Assembly: GCA_948566455.1 (NCBI GenBank)
Contig: CAOYQO010000025.1
Span: forward strand, 1 to 45,828
DNA from: an uncultured Phocaeicola sp.
GTDB taxonomy: Bacteria; Bacteroidota; Bacteroidia; Bacteroidales; Bacteroidaceae
Direction: 5' to 3'
DNA length: 45,828 nucleotides
Shown: positions 26,443-35,850 of the stretch, piece by piece
Layout of the letters: the number at the start of each line of letters is the position of its first letter
Position numbering within the stretch: the first letter of the stretch is position 1
Program-made: the position numbers and the translations under genes
Notes under the pieces: generated by a model
Seen by the model: only the letters and a program-made list of their open reading frames with translations
What the model was told of the DNA's origin: nothing
Database searches by the model: none

Positions 26443-26519
26443 TTTGCCAATGTGCTGGTTTGCCAATGTGCTGCTCTATGTCCGCATGGTAATTGACACA
26501 TTGGCATATTGACACATTG
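26443..26519. repeat. Duplicated hairpin after mutL
   Basis: A 15-base sequence (TTTGCCAATGTGCTG) is repeated at 26443 and 26459, and a 12-base sequence (ATTGACACATTG) at 26492 and 26508. Both pairs have a 16-base period, and CAATGTG of the first set is complementary to CACATTG of the second. The result is a stem that can slip between registers. It likely marks the end of the mutL transcript. Confidence 0.75.
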
Positions 26520-26599
26520 TTACATTATAAAGAACGTGAAGATTCTTGAACTAAATAAAAACAAATTCAACACACCGTTATTCTTTGGCAGGACTTTTG

Positions 26600-26607
26600 T
26601 ACTTTTG
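26600..26607 (+). promoter_or_regulatory. -7 promoter box of the Omp85-sulfation operon
   Basis: TACTTTTG. It puts transcription start near 26612, so the leader to ATG 26671 is about 60 bases. Confidence 0.55.
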
Positions 26608-26670
26608 AAAACTCATTTGCCGTAGAAAGTTTTTTTGAGTAAGGACTTTGGGCAGACAATAAACTATTAT

Positions 26671-27879
26671 ATGAAAATAACATTACTTAGCTTGGTCCTG
26701 TGCCTGCTTTGTTCTTTGAATATGGCGGCACAAGGAAGTGACATAGGTAGTAATCCTGAGGATACCACCATCCATCAACTTTCAAAAAAAGAATTAAGAC
26801 GCCGGAAGGTGGCTAAGCGCAATATACATTATAATATATTGGGAGGACCGAGTTATACTCCGGACTTTGGTGCGTTAATAGGAGGTAGTGCTCTTGTTAC
26901 ATTTCGTATGAATCCGTCGGATACCTTGCAGAAACGTTCTGTGTTGCCGATGGCTGTTGCGGTAATGTTCGAGGGGGGCTTGAATCTGATGGTGAAGCCT
27001 CAGTTGTTTTTCAAAAATGATAAATTCCGTATTTTTGGAAAATTCACTTACAAGAATACATTGGAGAATTTTTATGGTATCGGCTATGCTACCAATAAGC
27101 ATTATGAGCGCAGTGACTCTACCAGTGAATATCGTTATAGCGGTTTCCAGATTAATCCGTGGTTTTTATTCCGTTTGGGTAAAAGTAATTTCTTTGCCGG
27201 TCCCCAGATTGACTTGAGTTATGATAAAATATCCGAGCCTGCCAAGTATTTGGTAGATCAGCCTGATTACAAAAGGTTGGGAGGCACTGCTCACGGATAT
27301 TCCAATTTCAGTTCGGGAGTGGGATTTCTGCTGACTTATGACAGCCGGGATATTCCTGCCAATGCTTATAAAGGCATTTATCTGGATTTTCGTGGGCTGA
27401 TGTACCAGAAGTTTTTGGGAGGAGATAATAACTTCTACCGCTTGGAAGTGGACTACCGCCAATACAAAAAGGTAGGAAATAGAAAAGTTATAGCTTGGAC
27501 TGCCCAAACCAAGAATGTGTTTGGGGATGTTCCTATGAACCAATATGCTTTAAGTGGCACTCCTTTTGATCTTCGTGGATATTATATGGGGCAGTATCGT
27601 GATAAATCCTCTCATGTGGTGCTTGCCGAATATCGTCAGATGTTCAATACGGATAAAAGTACATGGGTAAAGCGTATGTTGCATCATTTGGGTTTTGTTG
27701 CATGGGGAGGGTGCGGTTTTATGGGGCCTACCATGGGTAAGATTGAAGGAGTGCTTCCTAATGCCGGTGTGGGACTTCGTATCGAGGTGCAGCCGCGTAT
27801 GAATGTACGTCTGGATTTCGGACGTAATTTTGCCAATGATCAAAGTTTGTTCTATTTCAATATGACAGAAGCATTTTAA
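26671..27879 (+). CDS. Omp85 (BamA/TamA)-like outer-membrane barrel protein
   Basis: The 402-residue protein has a signal peptide (ITLLSLVLCLLCSLNMAAQG) and then alternating beta strands ending in a C-terminal aromatic residue (NMTEAF), as outer-membrane barrels do. The GxRGY-like loop motif appears as FDLRGYYMG near residue 310, matching the conserved RGF/RGY loop of the Omp85 family. POTRA domains are absent or very short, as in small barrel-only members. A TTG at 26635 opens the frame, but the signal peptide begins at ATG 26671. Its stop overlaps the cysQ start by one base, so it is translationally coupled to the sulfur operon. Confidence 0.8.
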   Translation: MKITLLSLVLCLLCSLNMAAQGSDIGSNPEDTTIHQLSKKELRRRKVAKRNIHYNILGGPSYTPDFGALIGGSALVTFRMNPSDTLQKRSVLPMAVAVMFEGGLNLMVKPQLFFKNDKFRIFGKFTYKNTLENFYGIGYATNKHYERSDSTSEYRYSGFQINPWFLFRLGKSNFFAGPQIDLSYDKISEPAKYLVDQPDYKRLGGTAHGYSNFSSGVGFLLTYDSRDIPANAYKGIYLDFRGLMYQKFLGGDNNFYRLEVDYRQYKKVGNRKVIAWTAQTKNVFGDVPMNQYALSGTPFDLRGYYMGQYRDKSSHVVLAEYRQMFNTDKSTWVKRMLHHLGFVAWGGCGFMGPTMGKIEGVLPNAGVGLRIEVQPRMNVRLDFGRNFANDQSLFYFNMTEAF

Positions 27880-28703
27880 TGGAAGTAAACACTATGCAGA
27901 CTGAATATATATTAAAAGCGATGGATGCGGCTTTAGCTGCCGGTAAGGAAATTCTGAACGTTTATAATGATCCTTCTTCTGATTTTCAGGTTGAAAGGAA
28001 AGCCGATAATTCTCCACTGACTCTTGCAGACCGTAAGGCGCATGAAACCATTATGACTTATTTGCAGGAAACAGACTATCCGGTATTGAGTGAGGAAGGA
28101 AAGCATTTGCCTTACGAGAAACGGGCGCAATGGGATACGTTGTGGATAGTCGATCCCTTGGATGGAACAAAGGAATTTATAAAACGGAATGGGGAATTTA
28201 CTGTCAATATTGCTTTGGTAAAAGAAGGAGTTCCTGTTTTTGGAGTGATTTATGTTCCTGTCAAAGAAACGCTTTATTGGGGTGAAGTGGCAACCGGCGC
28301 TTATAAAATGGAAGGAGTGACCGGACGTGCAGGCCGTTCACTGGAAGAAATGAAGGCATCGGCATTTCGTATGCCCTGTGCCGAAACAAATGAAGTTTTT
28401 GTCATTGTTGCTTCCCGTTCCCATCTGTCGGCCGAAACGGAAGAGTATATTGAGGAAAAGCGAAAGATATACCCTCATGTGGAGTTGGTGTCTGTAGGCA
28501 GTTCCATCAAGATTTGCAAAGTGTGTGAGGGACTGGCCGATGAATATCCCCGTTTTGCTCCTACCATGGAGTGGGATACGGCTGCCGGTCATGCCATAGC
28601 CAAGGCATCCGGAGCAGAAATATATCAGGCGGGAAAAGAAGAACCGTTGAAATATAACAAGCCGGACTTGCTGAATCCTTGGTTTGTCGTTAAACGAAAT
28701 TAA
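27879..28703 (+). CDS. cysQ: 3'(2'),5'-bisphosphate nucleotidase
   Basis: CysQ hydrolyses PAP, the by-product of PAPS-dependent reactions, to AMP, and relieves inhibition of sulfotransferases. The 274-residue protein has the metal-binding motifs SEE (71-73), DPLDGT (92-97) and a WDTAAGHAI near 228. The start at 27879 overlaps the previous stop; ATG 27894 is an alternative. Placement ahead of cysC-cysD-cysN and a sulfotransferase fits PAP removal. Confidence 0.95.
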   Translation: MEVNTMQTEYILKAMDAALAAGKEILNVYNDPSSDFQVERKADNSPLTLADRKAHETIMTYLQETDYPVLSEEGKHLPYEKRAQWDTLWIVDPLDGTKEFIKRNGEFTVNIALVKEGVPVFGVIYVPVKETLYWGEVATGAYKMEGVTGRAGRSLEEMKASAFRMPCAETNEVFVIVASRSHLSAETEEYIEEKRKIYPHVELVSVGSSIKICKVCEGLADEYPRFAPTMEWDTAAGHAIAKASGAEIYQAGKEEPLKYNKPDLLNPWFVVKRN

Positions 28704-28715
28704 TATCCGGAAACG

Positions 28716-30272
28716 ATGCTGACATTCGAAATGATTATTGTGTTTTTGGGATTAACAGGGATGGTGACTGCATTAGTCCTTGATAAAATGCGTCCCGGAA
28801 TGATTCTGTTCTCTGTTACTGTACTCTTTCTTTGTTTCGGTATATTGACTCCGAAAGAGATGTTGGAGGGATTCAGTAATAAAGGGATGATTACCGTAGC
28901 GTTGCTTTTCCTGATCAGTGAAGGAGTCCGGCAATCGGGAGCGTTGGGACAGTTGATAAAGAAACTTCTGCCTCAAGAGAAGACAACGGTCATGAAGGCG
29001 CAGGCACGTATGCTGCCCGCTATTTCTTTTGTTTCTGCTTTTCTCAATAATACGCCAGTGGTTGTGATTTTTGCTCCTATTATTAAACGTTGGGCGGAAT
29101 CTGTCCGCATTCCGGCAACTAAATTCTTGATCCCTCTTTCATATGCTACCATACTGGGGGGAATGTGTACGCTTATCGGGACTTCTACTAATCTGGTGGT
29201 GGATGGTATGATTTTAGATGCCGGATATAAGGGCTTTGGTATGTTTGAATTAGGCCGGGTGGGTATTTTCATTGCTTTGGCAGGAATTGTTTATTTGTTG
29301 TTTTTTTCTTCCAGGTTATTGCCGGAGGTTCGGAAAGACACGGTAGGCGACGAACATGGGGAAGCGGATGCGTCTTCTTTTCATCGTGTTGAGGCGGTGA
29401 TAGGTGCTCGTTTCCCGGGTATCAATAAAAGGGTGGGGGATTTTAATTTTGTCCGTCATTATGGTGCTGAAGTAAAAGAAATAAAACGAAGCGGAGTTAG
29501 TATTGTAGAGAATCTGTCACGGGTGAAGTTTCATGAGGGAGATACGTTGGTGCTATGGGCGGATGATTCATTTATCTCTACATGGGGAGATTCTTCTGTA
29601 TTCGTGTTATTGGCCAATGGCAAAGATACCGAGCCGAAAGCCGGGAGAAAGAAACGTTGGTTTGCATTGACTTTATTGGTGCTGATGATTGTGGGGGCAA
29701 CAGTAGGAGAGTTGCCTTTTATGGAAGAATTACTTCCCGGTATTGATCTTGATATGTTCTTTTTTGCAGCTGTAACGACTGTGATAATGGCATGGACCAA
29801 ACTTTTTCCGGCACGTAAATATACAAAATATATATCATGGGATATCTTGATAACCATTGCCTGTGCGTTTGCTATAAGTCGCGCCATGGTAAATTCCGGA
29901 GTGGCGGATATCATTGCGCATGGAATCATTGATATGAGTGATGACTACAGTCCGCATGTGTTGCTGGCTGTTTTGTTTATCATTACAAATCTGTTTACCG
30001 AACTGATAACCAATAATGCCGCCGCCGCATTGGCTTTTCCGCTTGCCCTTTCCTTATCCAATCAGTTGGGGGTAAGTCCGATGCCCTTTTTTGTTGTCAT
30101 TTGCATCGCTGCATCTGCCAGTTTTTCCACTCCTATCGGTTATCAGACTAATTTGATTGTGCAGGGTATCGGAAACTATAAGTTTACGGATTTTGTACGT
30201 ATCGGTTTGCCGTTGAATATATTGACATTTATAATTTCGGTTATTCTGATACCGCTGATATGGCCTTTTTGA
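28716..30272 (+). CDS. SLC13-family anion permease with RCK-C domain
   Basis: The 518-residue membrane protein has about ten to twelve hydrophobic segments and the SLC13/ArsB signature repeats (NNTPVVVIFAPI, TLIGTSTNLVVDG and later TNNAAAALAFPLAL). One TrkA-C/RCK-C domain lies in the central loop (about 225-310), whereas many relatives carry two. By position between cysQ and cysC it probably imports sulfate; substrate is inferred. Cytoplasmic-membrane location. Confidence 0.88.
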   Translation: MLTFEMIIVFLGLTGMVTALVLDKMRPGMILFSVTVLFLCFGILTPKEMLEGFSNKGMITVALLFLISEGVRQSGALGQLIKKLLPQEKTTVMKAQARMLPAISFVSAFLNNTPVVVIFAPIIKRWAESVRIPATKFLIPLSYATILGGMCTLIGTSTNLVVDGMILDAGYKGFGMFELGRVGIFIALAGIVYLLFFSSRLLPEVRKDTVGDEHGEADASSFHRVEAVIGARFPGINKRVGDFNFVRHYGAEVKEIKRSGVSIVENLSRVKFHEGDTLVLWADDSFISTWGDSSVFVLLANGKDTEPKAGRKKRWFALTLLVLMIVGATVGELPFMEELLPGIDLDMFFFAAVTTVIMAWTKLFPARKYTKYISWDILITIACAFAISRAMVNSGVADIIAHGIIDMSDDYSPHVLLAVLFIITNLFTELITNNAAAALAFPLALSLSNQLGVSPMPFFVVICIAASASFSTPIGYQTNLIVQGIGNYKFTDFVRIGLPLNILTFIISVILIPLIWPF

Positions 30273-30301
30273 TGAAGTTAAAGACAAAATGAAAATAGAG
30301 A

Positions 30302-30916
30302 ATGGAAGAGGAAAATATATATCCTATCTTTGACCGTATGCTTTCCCGGAAAGATAAAGAAGAACTGCTGGGACAACGGGGAGTTATGCTGTGGCTGACG
30401 GGACTTAGCGGTTCCGGTAAGAGTACTATTGCCATAGCTTTGGAACGTGAATTACATAAACGTGGTTTGCTCTGCCGTATATTGGACGGGGATAATATTC
30501 GTAGTGGCATCAATAATAATTTGGGCTTTTCGGCAGAGGATCGTGTGGAAAACATCCGTCGCATAGCCGAAATAGGCAAGTTGTTTGTTGATACGGGAAT
30601 CATTACCATTGCCGCTTTCATCAGTCCCGGCAATGAGCTTCGGCAGATGGCTGCCCGTATTATCGGGATAGAGGATTTCCTGGAAATCTATGTCAGCACT
30701 CCTTTGGTAGAGTGTGAGAAACGTGATGTGAAAGGACTTTATGCCAAAGCACGTCGGGGTGAAATCAAGAACTTTACCGGAATTTCCGCCCCTTTTGAAG
30801 CTCCGGAGCATCCTGCCTTATCTTTGGATACTTCTAAGCTGAGTTTGGAAGAGTCGGTCAATACTTTGTTGGAGTTGGTGCTCCCCATTGTTGGTAAAAA
30901 AGGAGAAAAAATATAA
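30302..30916 (+). CDS. cysC: Adenylylsulfate (APS) kinase
   Basis: CysC phosphorylates APS to PAPS with ATP. Walker A is GLSGSGKS (34-41), the DGDN motif follows at about 62-65 and the NIRRIAEI motif near 82. The region that usually reads SPxRxDR is SPGNELRQ here, a small variation. At 204 residues it is normal. It provides the donor for the sulfotransferase gene of the same operon; no APS reductase is seen in the window. Confidence 0.95.
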   Translation: MEEENIYPIFDRMLSRKDKEELLGQRGVMLWLTGLSGSGKSTIAIALERELHKRGLLCRILDGDNIRSGINNNLGFSAEDRVENIRRIAEIGKLFVDTGIITIAAFISPGNELRQMAARIIGIEDFLEIYVSTPLVECEKRDVKGLYAKARRGEIKNFTGISAPFEAPEHPALSLDTSKLSLEESVNTLLELVLPIVGKKGEKI

Positions 30917-30927
30917 TTCATTATAAA

Positions 30928-31839
30928 ATGGAAGAAAATTATAAATTGAGCCACTTAAGGGAACTGGAAGCGGAGTCTATCCATATCATTCGTGAAGTGG
31001 CAGCTGAATTTGAGAATCCTGTTATGCTTTATAGTATTGGTAAAGATTCGTCTGTCATGGTACGTTTGGCAGAGAAGGCTTTCTATCCGGGAAAAGTGCC
31101 TTTCCCTTTGATGCATATCGATTCTAAATGGAAATTCAGGGAAATGATAGAGTTCCGTGATCAATACGCCAAAGAACATGGATGGAATTTGATAGTGGAA
31201 AGTAATATGGAGGCTTTTAATGCCGGAGTAGGGCCTTTTACGCATGGCAGCAAAGTGCATACCGATTTAATGAAGACACAGGCGTTGCTTCACGGGTTGG
31301 ATAAATACAGGTTTGATGCCGCCTTTGGTGGAGCACGTCGTGATGAGGAAAAGTCACGTGCCAAAGAACGTATATTCTCTTTTCGTGACCGTTTTCATCA
31401 GTGGGATCCTAAAAACCAGCGTCCTGAGTTGTGGGATATTTATAATGCTAAGATTCATAAAGGGGAAAGTATCCGTGTGTTTCCATTAAGCAACTGGACT
31501 GAGCTGGATATCTGGCAGTACATCCGTTTGGAAAATATTCCTATCGTGCCGCTCTATTTTGCCAAGGAACGTCCTGTGGTGAATATAGATGGAAATCTGA
31601 TTATGGCTGATGATGACCGACTGCCCGAAGAATATCGGGACCGTATTGAAATGAAGAAAGTGCGTTTCCGTACTTTGGGGTGTTGGCCTTTGACCGGGGC
31701 CGTAGAGAGTGATGCCGATACGATTGAGAAAATTGTAGAGGAAATGATGACCACTACCAAAAGCGAGCGTACTACCCGTGTCATTGATTTCGACCAGGAT
31801 GCCAGTATGGAGCAGAAGAAACGTGAAGGATATTTTTAA
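30928..31839 (+). CDS. cysD: Sulfate adenylyltransferase subunit 2
   Basis: CysD is the PP-loop subunit that makes APS from sulfate and ATP, driven by the GTPase CysN. The 303-residue protein has the PP-loop SIGKDSSV (36-43) and the conserved FGGARRDEEKSRAKERIFSFRD region. It follows cysC by 11 bases and precedes cysN by 21. Confidence 0.97.
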   Translation: MEENYKLSHLRELEAESIHIIREVAAEFENPVMLYSIGKDSSVMVRLAEKAFYPGKVPFPLMHIDSKWKFREMIEFRDQYAKEHGWNLIVESNMEAFNAGVGPFTHGSKVHTDLMKTQALLHGLDKYRFDAAFGGARRDEEKSRAKERIFSFRDRFHQWDPKNQRPELWDIYNAKIHKGESIRVFPLSNWTELDIWQYIRLENIPIVPLYFAKERPVVNIDGNLIMADDDRLPEEYRDRIEMKKVRFRTLGCWPLTGAVESDADTIEKIVEEMMTTTKSERTTRVIDFDQDASMEQKKREGYF

Positions 31840-31860
31840 ATGGATAAGTAGGAATTTAAA

Positions 31861-33333
31861 ATGAAGGAATGGGTGATGGAGAATAAACTGAATATAAAGG
31901 AATATTTAGATAAGGATGAACAGAAAGACTTGCTACGCCTGTTGACAGCCGGTTCGGTAGACGATGGAAAGTCTACCCTGATAGGACGTCTGTTGTTTGA
32001 CAGCAAGAAGTTGTACGAGGACCAGCTTGCCGCTTTGGAACGTGACAGCAAACGTGTGGGGAATGCAGGTGACCATATAGATTACGCTTTGTTGTGCGAC
32101 GGGTTGAAAGCAGAGCGCGAGCAGGGTATTACGATTGATGTAGCTTACCGTTATTTTTCAACGAACAACCGTAAATTTATCATAGCCGATACTCCGGGAC
32201 ATGAACAATATACCCGCAATATGATTACCGGAGGTTCTACTGCCAATCTTGCCATAATCTTGGTAGATGCTCGCTTGGGTGTGATTACGCAGACCTGCCG
32301 CCATACTTTTCTGGTATCTTTATTGGGAATAAAGCATGTGGTGCTGGCGGTGAACAAGATGGACCTTGTCGGGTTTTCGGAGGAGCGTTTCAACGAAATC
32401 GTGACCGAATATAAGAAATTTGTAGAGCCATTGGGAATCCCGGATGTGACTTGTATTCCTCTTTCGGCACTTGACGGTGACAATGTGGTGCAGAAATCTG
32501 AACGTACGCCATGGTACAAAGGTACTTCTTTATTGGAATTGCTTGAAACGGTTTCCATCGAGAATGACCATAATCTGACTGATTTCCGTTTCCCGGTTCA
32601 GTATGTATTAAGACCGAATCTGGATTTCCGCGGTTTCTGTGGAAAGGTTGCTTCCGGTGTCATCCATAAAGGAGATGAGGTGATGGCTTTGCCTTCCGGC
32701 AAGAAATCTCATATCAAGAGTATTGTTACTTATGATGGTGAGTTAGAGTATGCTTTCCCGCCGCAAGCAGTGACATTGACTTTGGAGGATGAGATTGACG
32801 TGTCTCGCGGAGATATGTTGGTGCATGCCGATAATGTGCCTGTGATAGATCGTAACTTTGAAGCCATGTTGGTATGGATGGATGAGGAGGCGATGGACCT
32901 TGACAAATCTTTCTTTATCAAGCATACCACCAATACAGGACGTACCCGTATAGATAGCATTAAGTATAAAGTGGATGTGAATACGATGGAGCATCTGTCT
33001 GTTGAAAACGGTAAATTGAAAAAGGAGGATCTGCCTTTGCAATTGAATCAGATTGCCCGTGTGACATTTACTACCGCCAAGCCGCTTTTCTTTGATTCTT
33101 ATCAAAAGAATAAAGCTTGCGGTTCTTTTATTCTGATTGACCCCATTACCAATAACACCAGTGCGGTGGGGATGATTATAGACAGAGTGGAAGCCAAAGA
33201 TATGCTGAATGCCATGGAAGTTCCTACTTTGAATCTGGCAGCTATGGGTATTGGTGAGGAACATTATGAAGCCATAGAAAAGGTGGTGAAAGAATTGGAC
33301 CGTCAAGGCATTTCAGTCAAGATAGAAAAATAA
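31861..33333 (+). CDS. cysN: Sulfate adenylyltransferase subunit 1 (GTPase)
   Basis: CysN is an EF-Tu-like GTPase that pairs with CysD. The 490-residue protein has G1 GSVDDGKS (31-38), G3 DTPGHEQYTRNM, and G4 NKMD, followed by two beta-barrel domains. No fused APS kinase domain is present, in keeping with a separate cysC. ATG 31876 (MENKLN...) is a possible alternative start. Confidence 0.97.
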   Translation: MKEWVMENKLNIKEYLDKDEQKDLLRLLTAGSVDDGKSTLIGRLLFDSKKLYEDQLAALERDSKRVGNAGDHIDYALLCDGLKAEREQGITIDVAYRYFSTNNRKFIIADTPGHEQYTRNMITGGSTANLAIILVDARLGVITQTCRHTFLVSLLGIKHVVLAVNKMDLVGFSEERFNEIVTEYKKFVEPLGIPDVTCIPLSALDGDNVVQKSERTPWYKGTSLLELLETVSIENDHNLTDFRFPVQYVLRPNLDFRGFCGKVASGVIHKGDEVMALPSGKKSHIKSIVTYDGELEYAFPPQAVTLTLEDEIDVSRGDMLVHADNVPVIDRNFEAMLVWMDEEAMDLDKSFFIKHTTNTGRTRIDSIKYKVDVNTMEHLSVENGKLKKEDLPLQLNQIARVTFTTAKPLFFDSYQKNKACGSFILIDPITNNTSAVGMIIDRVEAKDMLNAMEVPTLNLAAMGIGEEHYEAIEKVVKELDRQGISVKIEK

Positions 33334-33360
33334 CAGCGTACAATTAAAAAAAGAAAAGTA

Positions 33361-34467
33361 ATGGGATTACTTGAATTCAACAAGCTGCCGATTAATACAT
33401 TGGTAGGCGCCGATTGGAAAACGTTCAAGGCGATTACTGCGGGAAGGGAAATTGATCCGGCATATAGAGGAAAATACCGTTTGACGAAAGCAGTATGCCG
33501 TTTGCTTTCCACCTTGGCTCCATTGCAGGAAAAGCGATACAGGAAACTGTTGGCCGACAAGCCTTTGGAACACGATCCGGTCTTTATCCTCGGACATTGG
33601 CGTAGCGGGACTACCTTTATGCATAATGTGTTCTCTTGTGACAAACATTTCGGATATAATACTACTTATCAGACGGTGTTTCCTCACCTGATGATGTGGG
33701 GACAGCCTTTTTTCAAGAAGAATATGAGTTGGCTGATGCCCGACAAGCGTCCGACGGATAATATGGAACTGGCTGTAGACTTGCCTCAGGAGGAAGAGTT
33801 TGCATTGGCCAATATGATGCCCTATACCTATTATAACTTTTGGTTCCTGCCTAAGTACCAACAGGAATATGCTGATAAATATTTGTTATTCAATGATATC
33901 AGTGATGAGGAATTGAAAGTGTTTGAGGATATATTCACCAAACTTATTAAAATTTCTCTTTGGAATACAGGCGGAACACAATTCTTAAGTAAGAATCCGC
34001 CTCATACAGGCCGTGTAAAAGAGTTGGTCAAGATGTTTCCGAATGCCAAATTCATCTATTTGATGCGTAATCCGTATACGGTATTCGAATCTACAAGGAA
34101 TTTCTTCACCAATACAATCCAGCCGTTGAAACTGGAGGATATTTCTCCAGAGGCGTTGGAACAGAATGTGCTTTCCATTTATGCCAAGCTGTATCATAAA
34201 TATGAGGCGGATAAACAATTCATTCCTGAAGGAAATTTGATGGAAGTGAAGTTCGAGGATTTTGAAGCGGATGCAATGGCTATGACCGAGCATATCTATA
34301 AATCTCTTTCTATTCCCGGATTCGAAGCAGCTGCTCCGGCTATCAGCCAATATATAGGCGGAAAGAAGGGATATAAGAAGAATAAGTATAAGTATGACGA
34401 CCGTACGGTCCGGTTAGTGGAAGAGAATTGGAAGTTTGCACTGGATCAGTGGGGCTATTCCATCTAA
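33361..34467 (+). CDS. PAPS-dependent sulfotransferase, sterol sulfotransferase-like
   Basis: The 368-residue protein carries both PAPS-binding sites: the 5'-phosphosulfate loop GHWRSGTTFMH (78-88) and the 3'-phosphate motif LMRNPYTVFEST (234-245). A third conserved stretch, LSKNPPHTGR (209-218), is shared with large bacterial sulfotransferases. It closes an operon that supplies sulfate uptake, PAPS synthesis and PAP removal. The same gene order was described for the Bacteroides thetaiotaomicron cholesterol/steroid sulfotransferase cluster, so a sterol acceptor is the leading hypothesis. The acceptor cannot be read from sequence alone. Confidence 0.9.
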   Translation: MGLLEFNKLPINTLVGADWKTFKAITAGREIDPAYRGKYRLTKAVCRLLSTLAPLQEKRYRKLLADKPLEHDPVFILGHWRSGTTFMHNVFSCDKHFGYNTTYQTVFPHLMMWGQPFFKKNMSWLMPDKRPTDNMELAVDLPQEEEFALANMMPYTYYNFWFLPKYQQEYADKYLLFNDISDEELKVFEDIFTKLIKISLWNTGGTQFLSKNPPHTGRVKELVKMFPNAKFIYLMRNPYTVFESTRNFFTNTIQPLKLEDISPEALEQNVLSIYAKLYHKYEADKQFIPEGNLMEVKFEDFEADAMAMTEHIYKSLSIPGFEAAAPAISQYIGGKKGYKKNKYKYDDRTVRLVEENWKFALDQWGYSI

Positions 34468-34474
34468 AAAATAA

Positions 34475-34512
34475 ATGCCCGCAATACTGTTTTTATAAGG
34501 AATTGCGGGCAT
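34475..34512. terminator. Terminator between convergent sulfotransferase and ompA-type genes
   Basis: An 11-pair perfect inverted repeat (ATGCCCGCAAT/ATTGCGGGCAT). The T-rich tail is on the minus-strand side, so it is strongest for the OmpA-family gene, but it also follows the sulfotransferase stop. Confidence 0.8.
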
Positions 34513-34544
34513 GATTATCTTCTGCTGACAGAAATCAGTGTATA

Positions 34545-35750
34545 TTATTGGGCTTCGATAATTACACGACGGTTGAATGCCGGAGGAGTTAAGGTGTTGA
34601 CACCACCCATTCCGCTGATAATCAGATTGTTTTTGTTGACACCCAATTTAACCAGTTCATTAGCCACGTTGTTGGCACGGTCTTCACTTAACTGCTTGTT
34701 CCATGCAGCGCTACCTGTATCACTATCAGCATAACCGGTTACTTTCAATTTTAGTCCCGGGTTGTCTTTTACCAGATCTGCGATTTGTTGCAAATTTACA
34801 GTAGAGTTGGTAGGAAGAACCGCTGAACCGATCTGGAAAAATACAGATTGAGGAGCCGGAGCAATTTGGTTCACTGTCACTTGTTCTGTAACCACTTCAG
34901 TGGGTTGGTTGGCAAGTTGGGCCTTTAATTGACGGTTTTGTTCTATCTGTTGAGCCAAAGCGGTATTGATGGCATCCATTTGTGAAGAGGTAAGTGCCAT
35001 GATAGCATCTACATCCGGAGCAGGTTTGAATCCTCTTTGTGGAAATTTATAAGTGATACCCACTGTAGCACCTGCCATAAAATCAGGGCCTTTACTGGTG
35101 GTTTTTCCATCAAATTTGTTTTCTGTACCCATTCCGTAAAGTTCCAGATTCAAGTCCCAGGCACTGGCCAGATGGAATGTATTGATGATACCGAAATTGA
35201 ATGCCAGTGAATTACGACGTGGAGCATCATATGAGTGGGCAAAACCGAAACCTACGAATGGCACGAAGTCGTATATGCGGTCTTCATTATATCCGGCTAT
35301 CATGTTACTGACATTAAATAAGATGTCACCATGCAAATTCATGTAGTTGAACTTATCCTGATAGTATCCTTCGCTTAACATGTGAGGTTTGGAATATGCG
35401 GAAGGTTCACTGGAAAAACTCTTCGACTGCAAACCACTATATTGCAAACGTAATCCTAAGCCGGGAGTAAACCATTTGCCGATTGATATTTGAAGAGCGG
35501 GAGCAATACGTTTCTTGAATTTACCAAGATCGGACTGATCGCCGAACAGTACTTGTGCACCTCCACCAACAGAGAAGAACCAATTATCGAAGAAGTGATT
35601 GGTCTCTACCTTGTACTTATCCACAGGTACCTCCATTACATCTACACTCTCGCCTACAAGGACGTTTTGTGAATTGCTTTTCTGTTGCGCAAACGCTACA
35701 GAACTTAAACTGGCCGCAGCCAGCAAAAACATTAATTTTTTCATACTCAT
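34545..35750 (-). CDS. OmpA-family outer-membrane protein
   Basis: The 401-residue protein has a signal peptide (LMFLLAAASLSSVAFAQ), an N-terminal beta-barrel of about 230 residues, a coiled linker (ALAQQIEQNRQLKAQLANQ) and a C-terminal OmpA domain. The OmpA domain holds the peptidoglycan-binding D and R positions (TGYADSDTG...LSEDRANNVANEL). It anchors the outer membrane to the cell wall. Start may be ATG 35744 (MKKLMF), two codons inside. It lies 100 bases downstream of yaaA on the same strand, and I see no convincing -7 box in that gap. Confidence 0.93.
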   Translation of the reverse strand: MSMKKLMFLLAAASLSSVAFAQQKSNSQNVLVGESVDVMEVPVDKYKVETNHFFDNWFFSVGGGAQVLFGDQSDLGKFKKRIAPALQISIGKWFTPGLGLRLQYSGLQSKSFSSEPSAYSKPHMLSEGYYQDKFNYMNLHGDILFNVSNMIAGYNEDRIYDFVPFVGFGFAHSYDAPRRNSLAFNFGIINTFHLASAWDLNLELYGMGTENKFDGKTTSKGPDFMAGATVGITYKFPQRGFKPAPDVDAIMALTSSQMDAINTALAQQIEQNRQLKAQLANQPTEVVTEQVTVNQIAPAPQSVFFQIGSAVLPTNSTVNLQQIADLVKDNPGLKLKVTGYADSDTGSAAWNKQLSEDRANNVANELVKLGVNKNNLIISGMGGVNTLTPPAFNRRVIIEAQ

Positions 35751-35850
35751 TTCTATTAGTTAATTATTGTCCAGGTTTATCTTCCCAAATTCAACTAAAT
35801 AACATGAGTGCTGATAAAAAGTTTGAGTAGGTTGACTATTTAATATTTTT

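Noticed and set aside
26635..26670. TTG start upstream of the Omp85-like gene
   Set aside because: The signal peptide starts at ATG 26671 and extra residues would spoil it.
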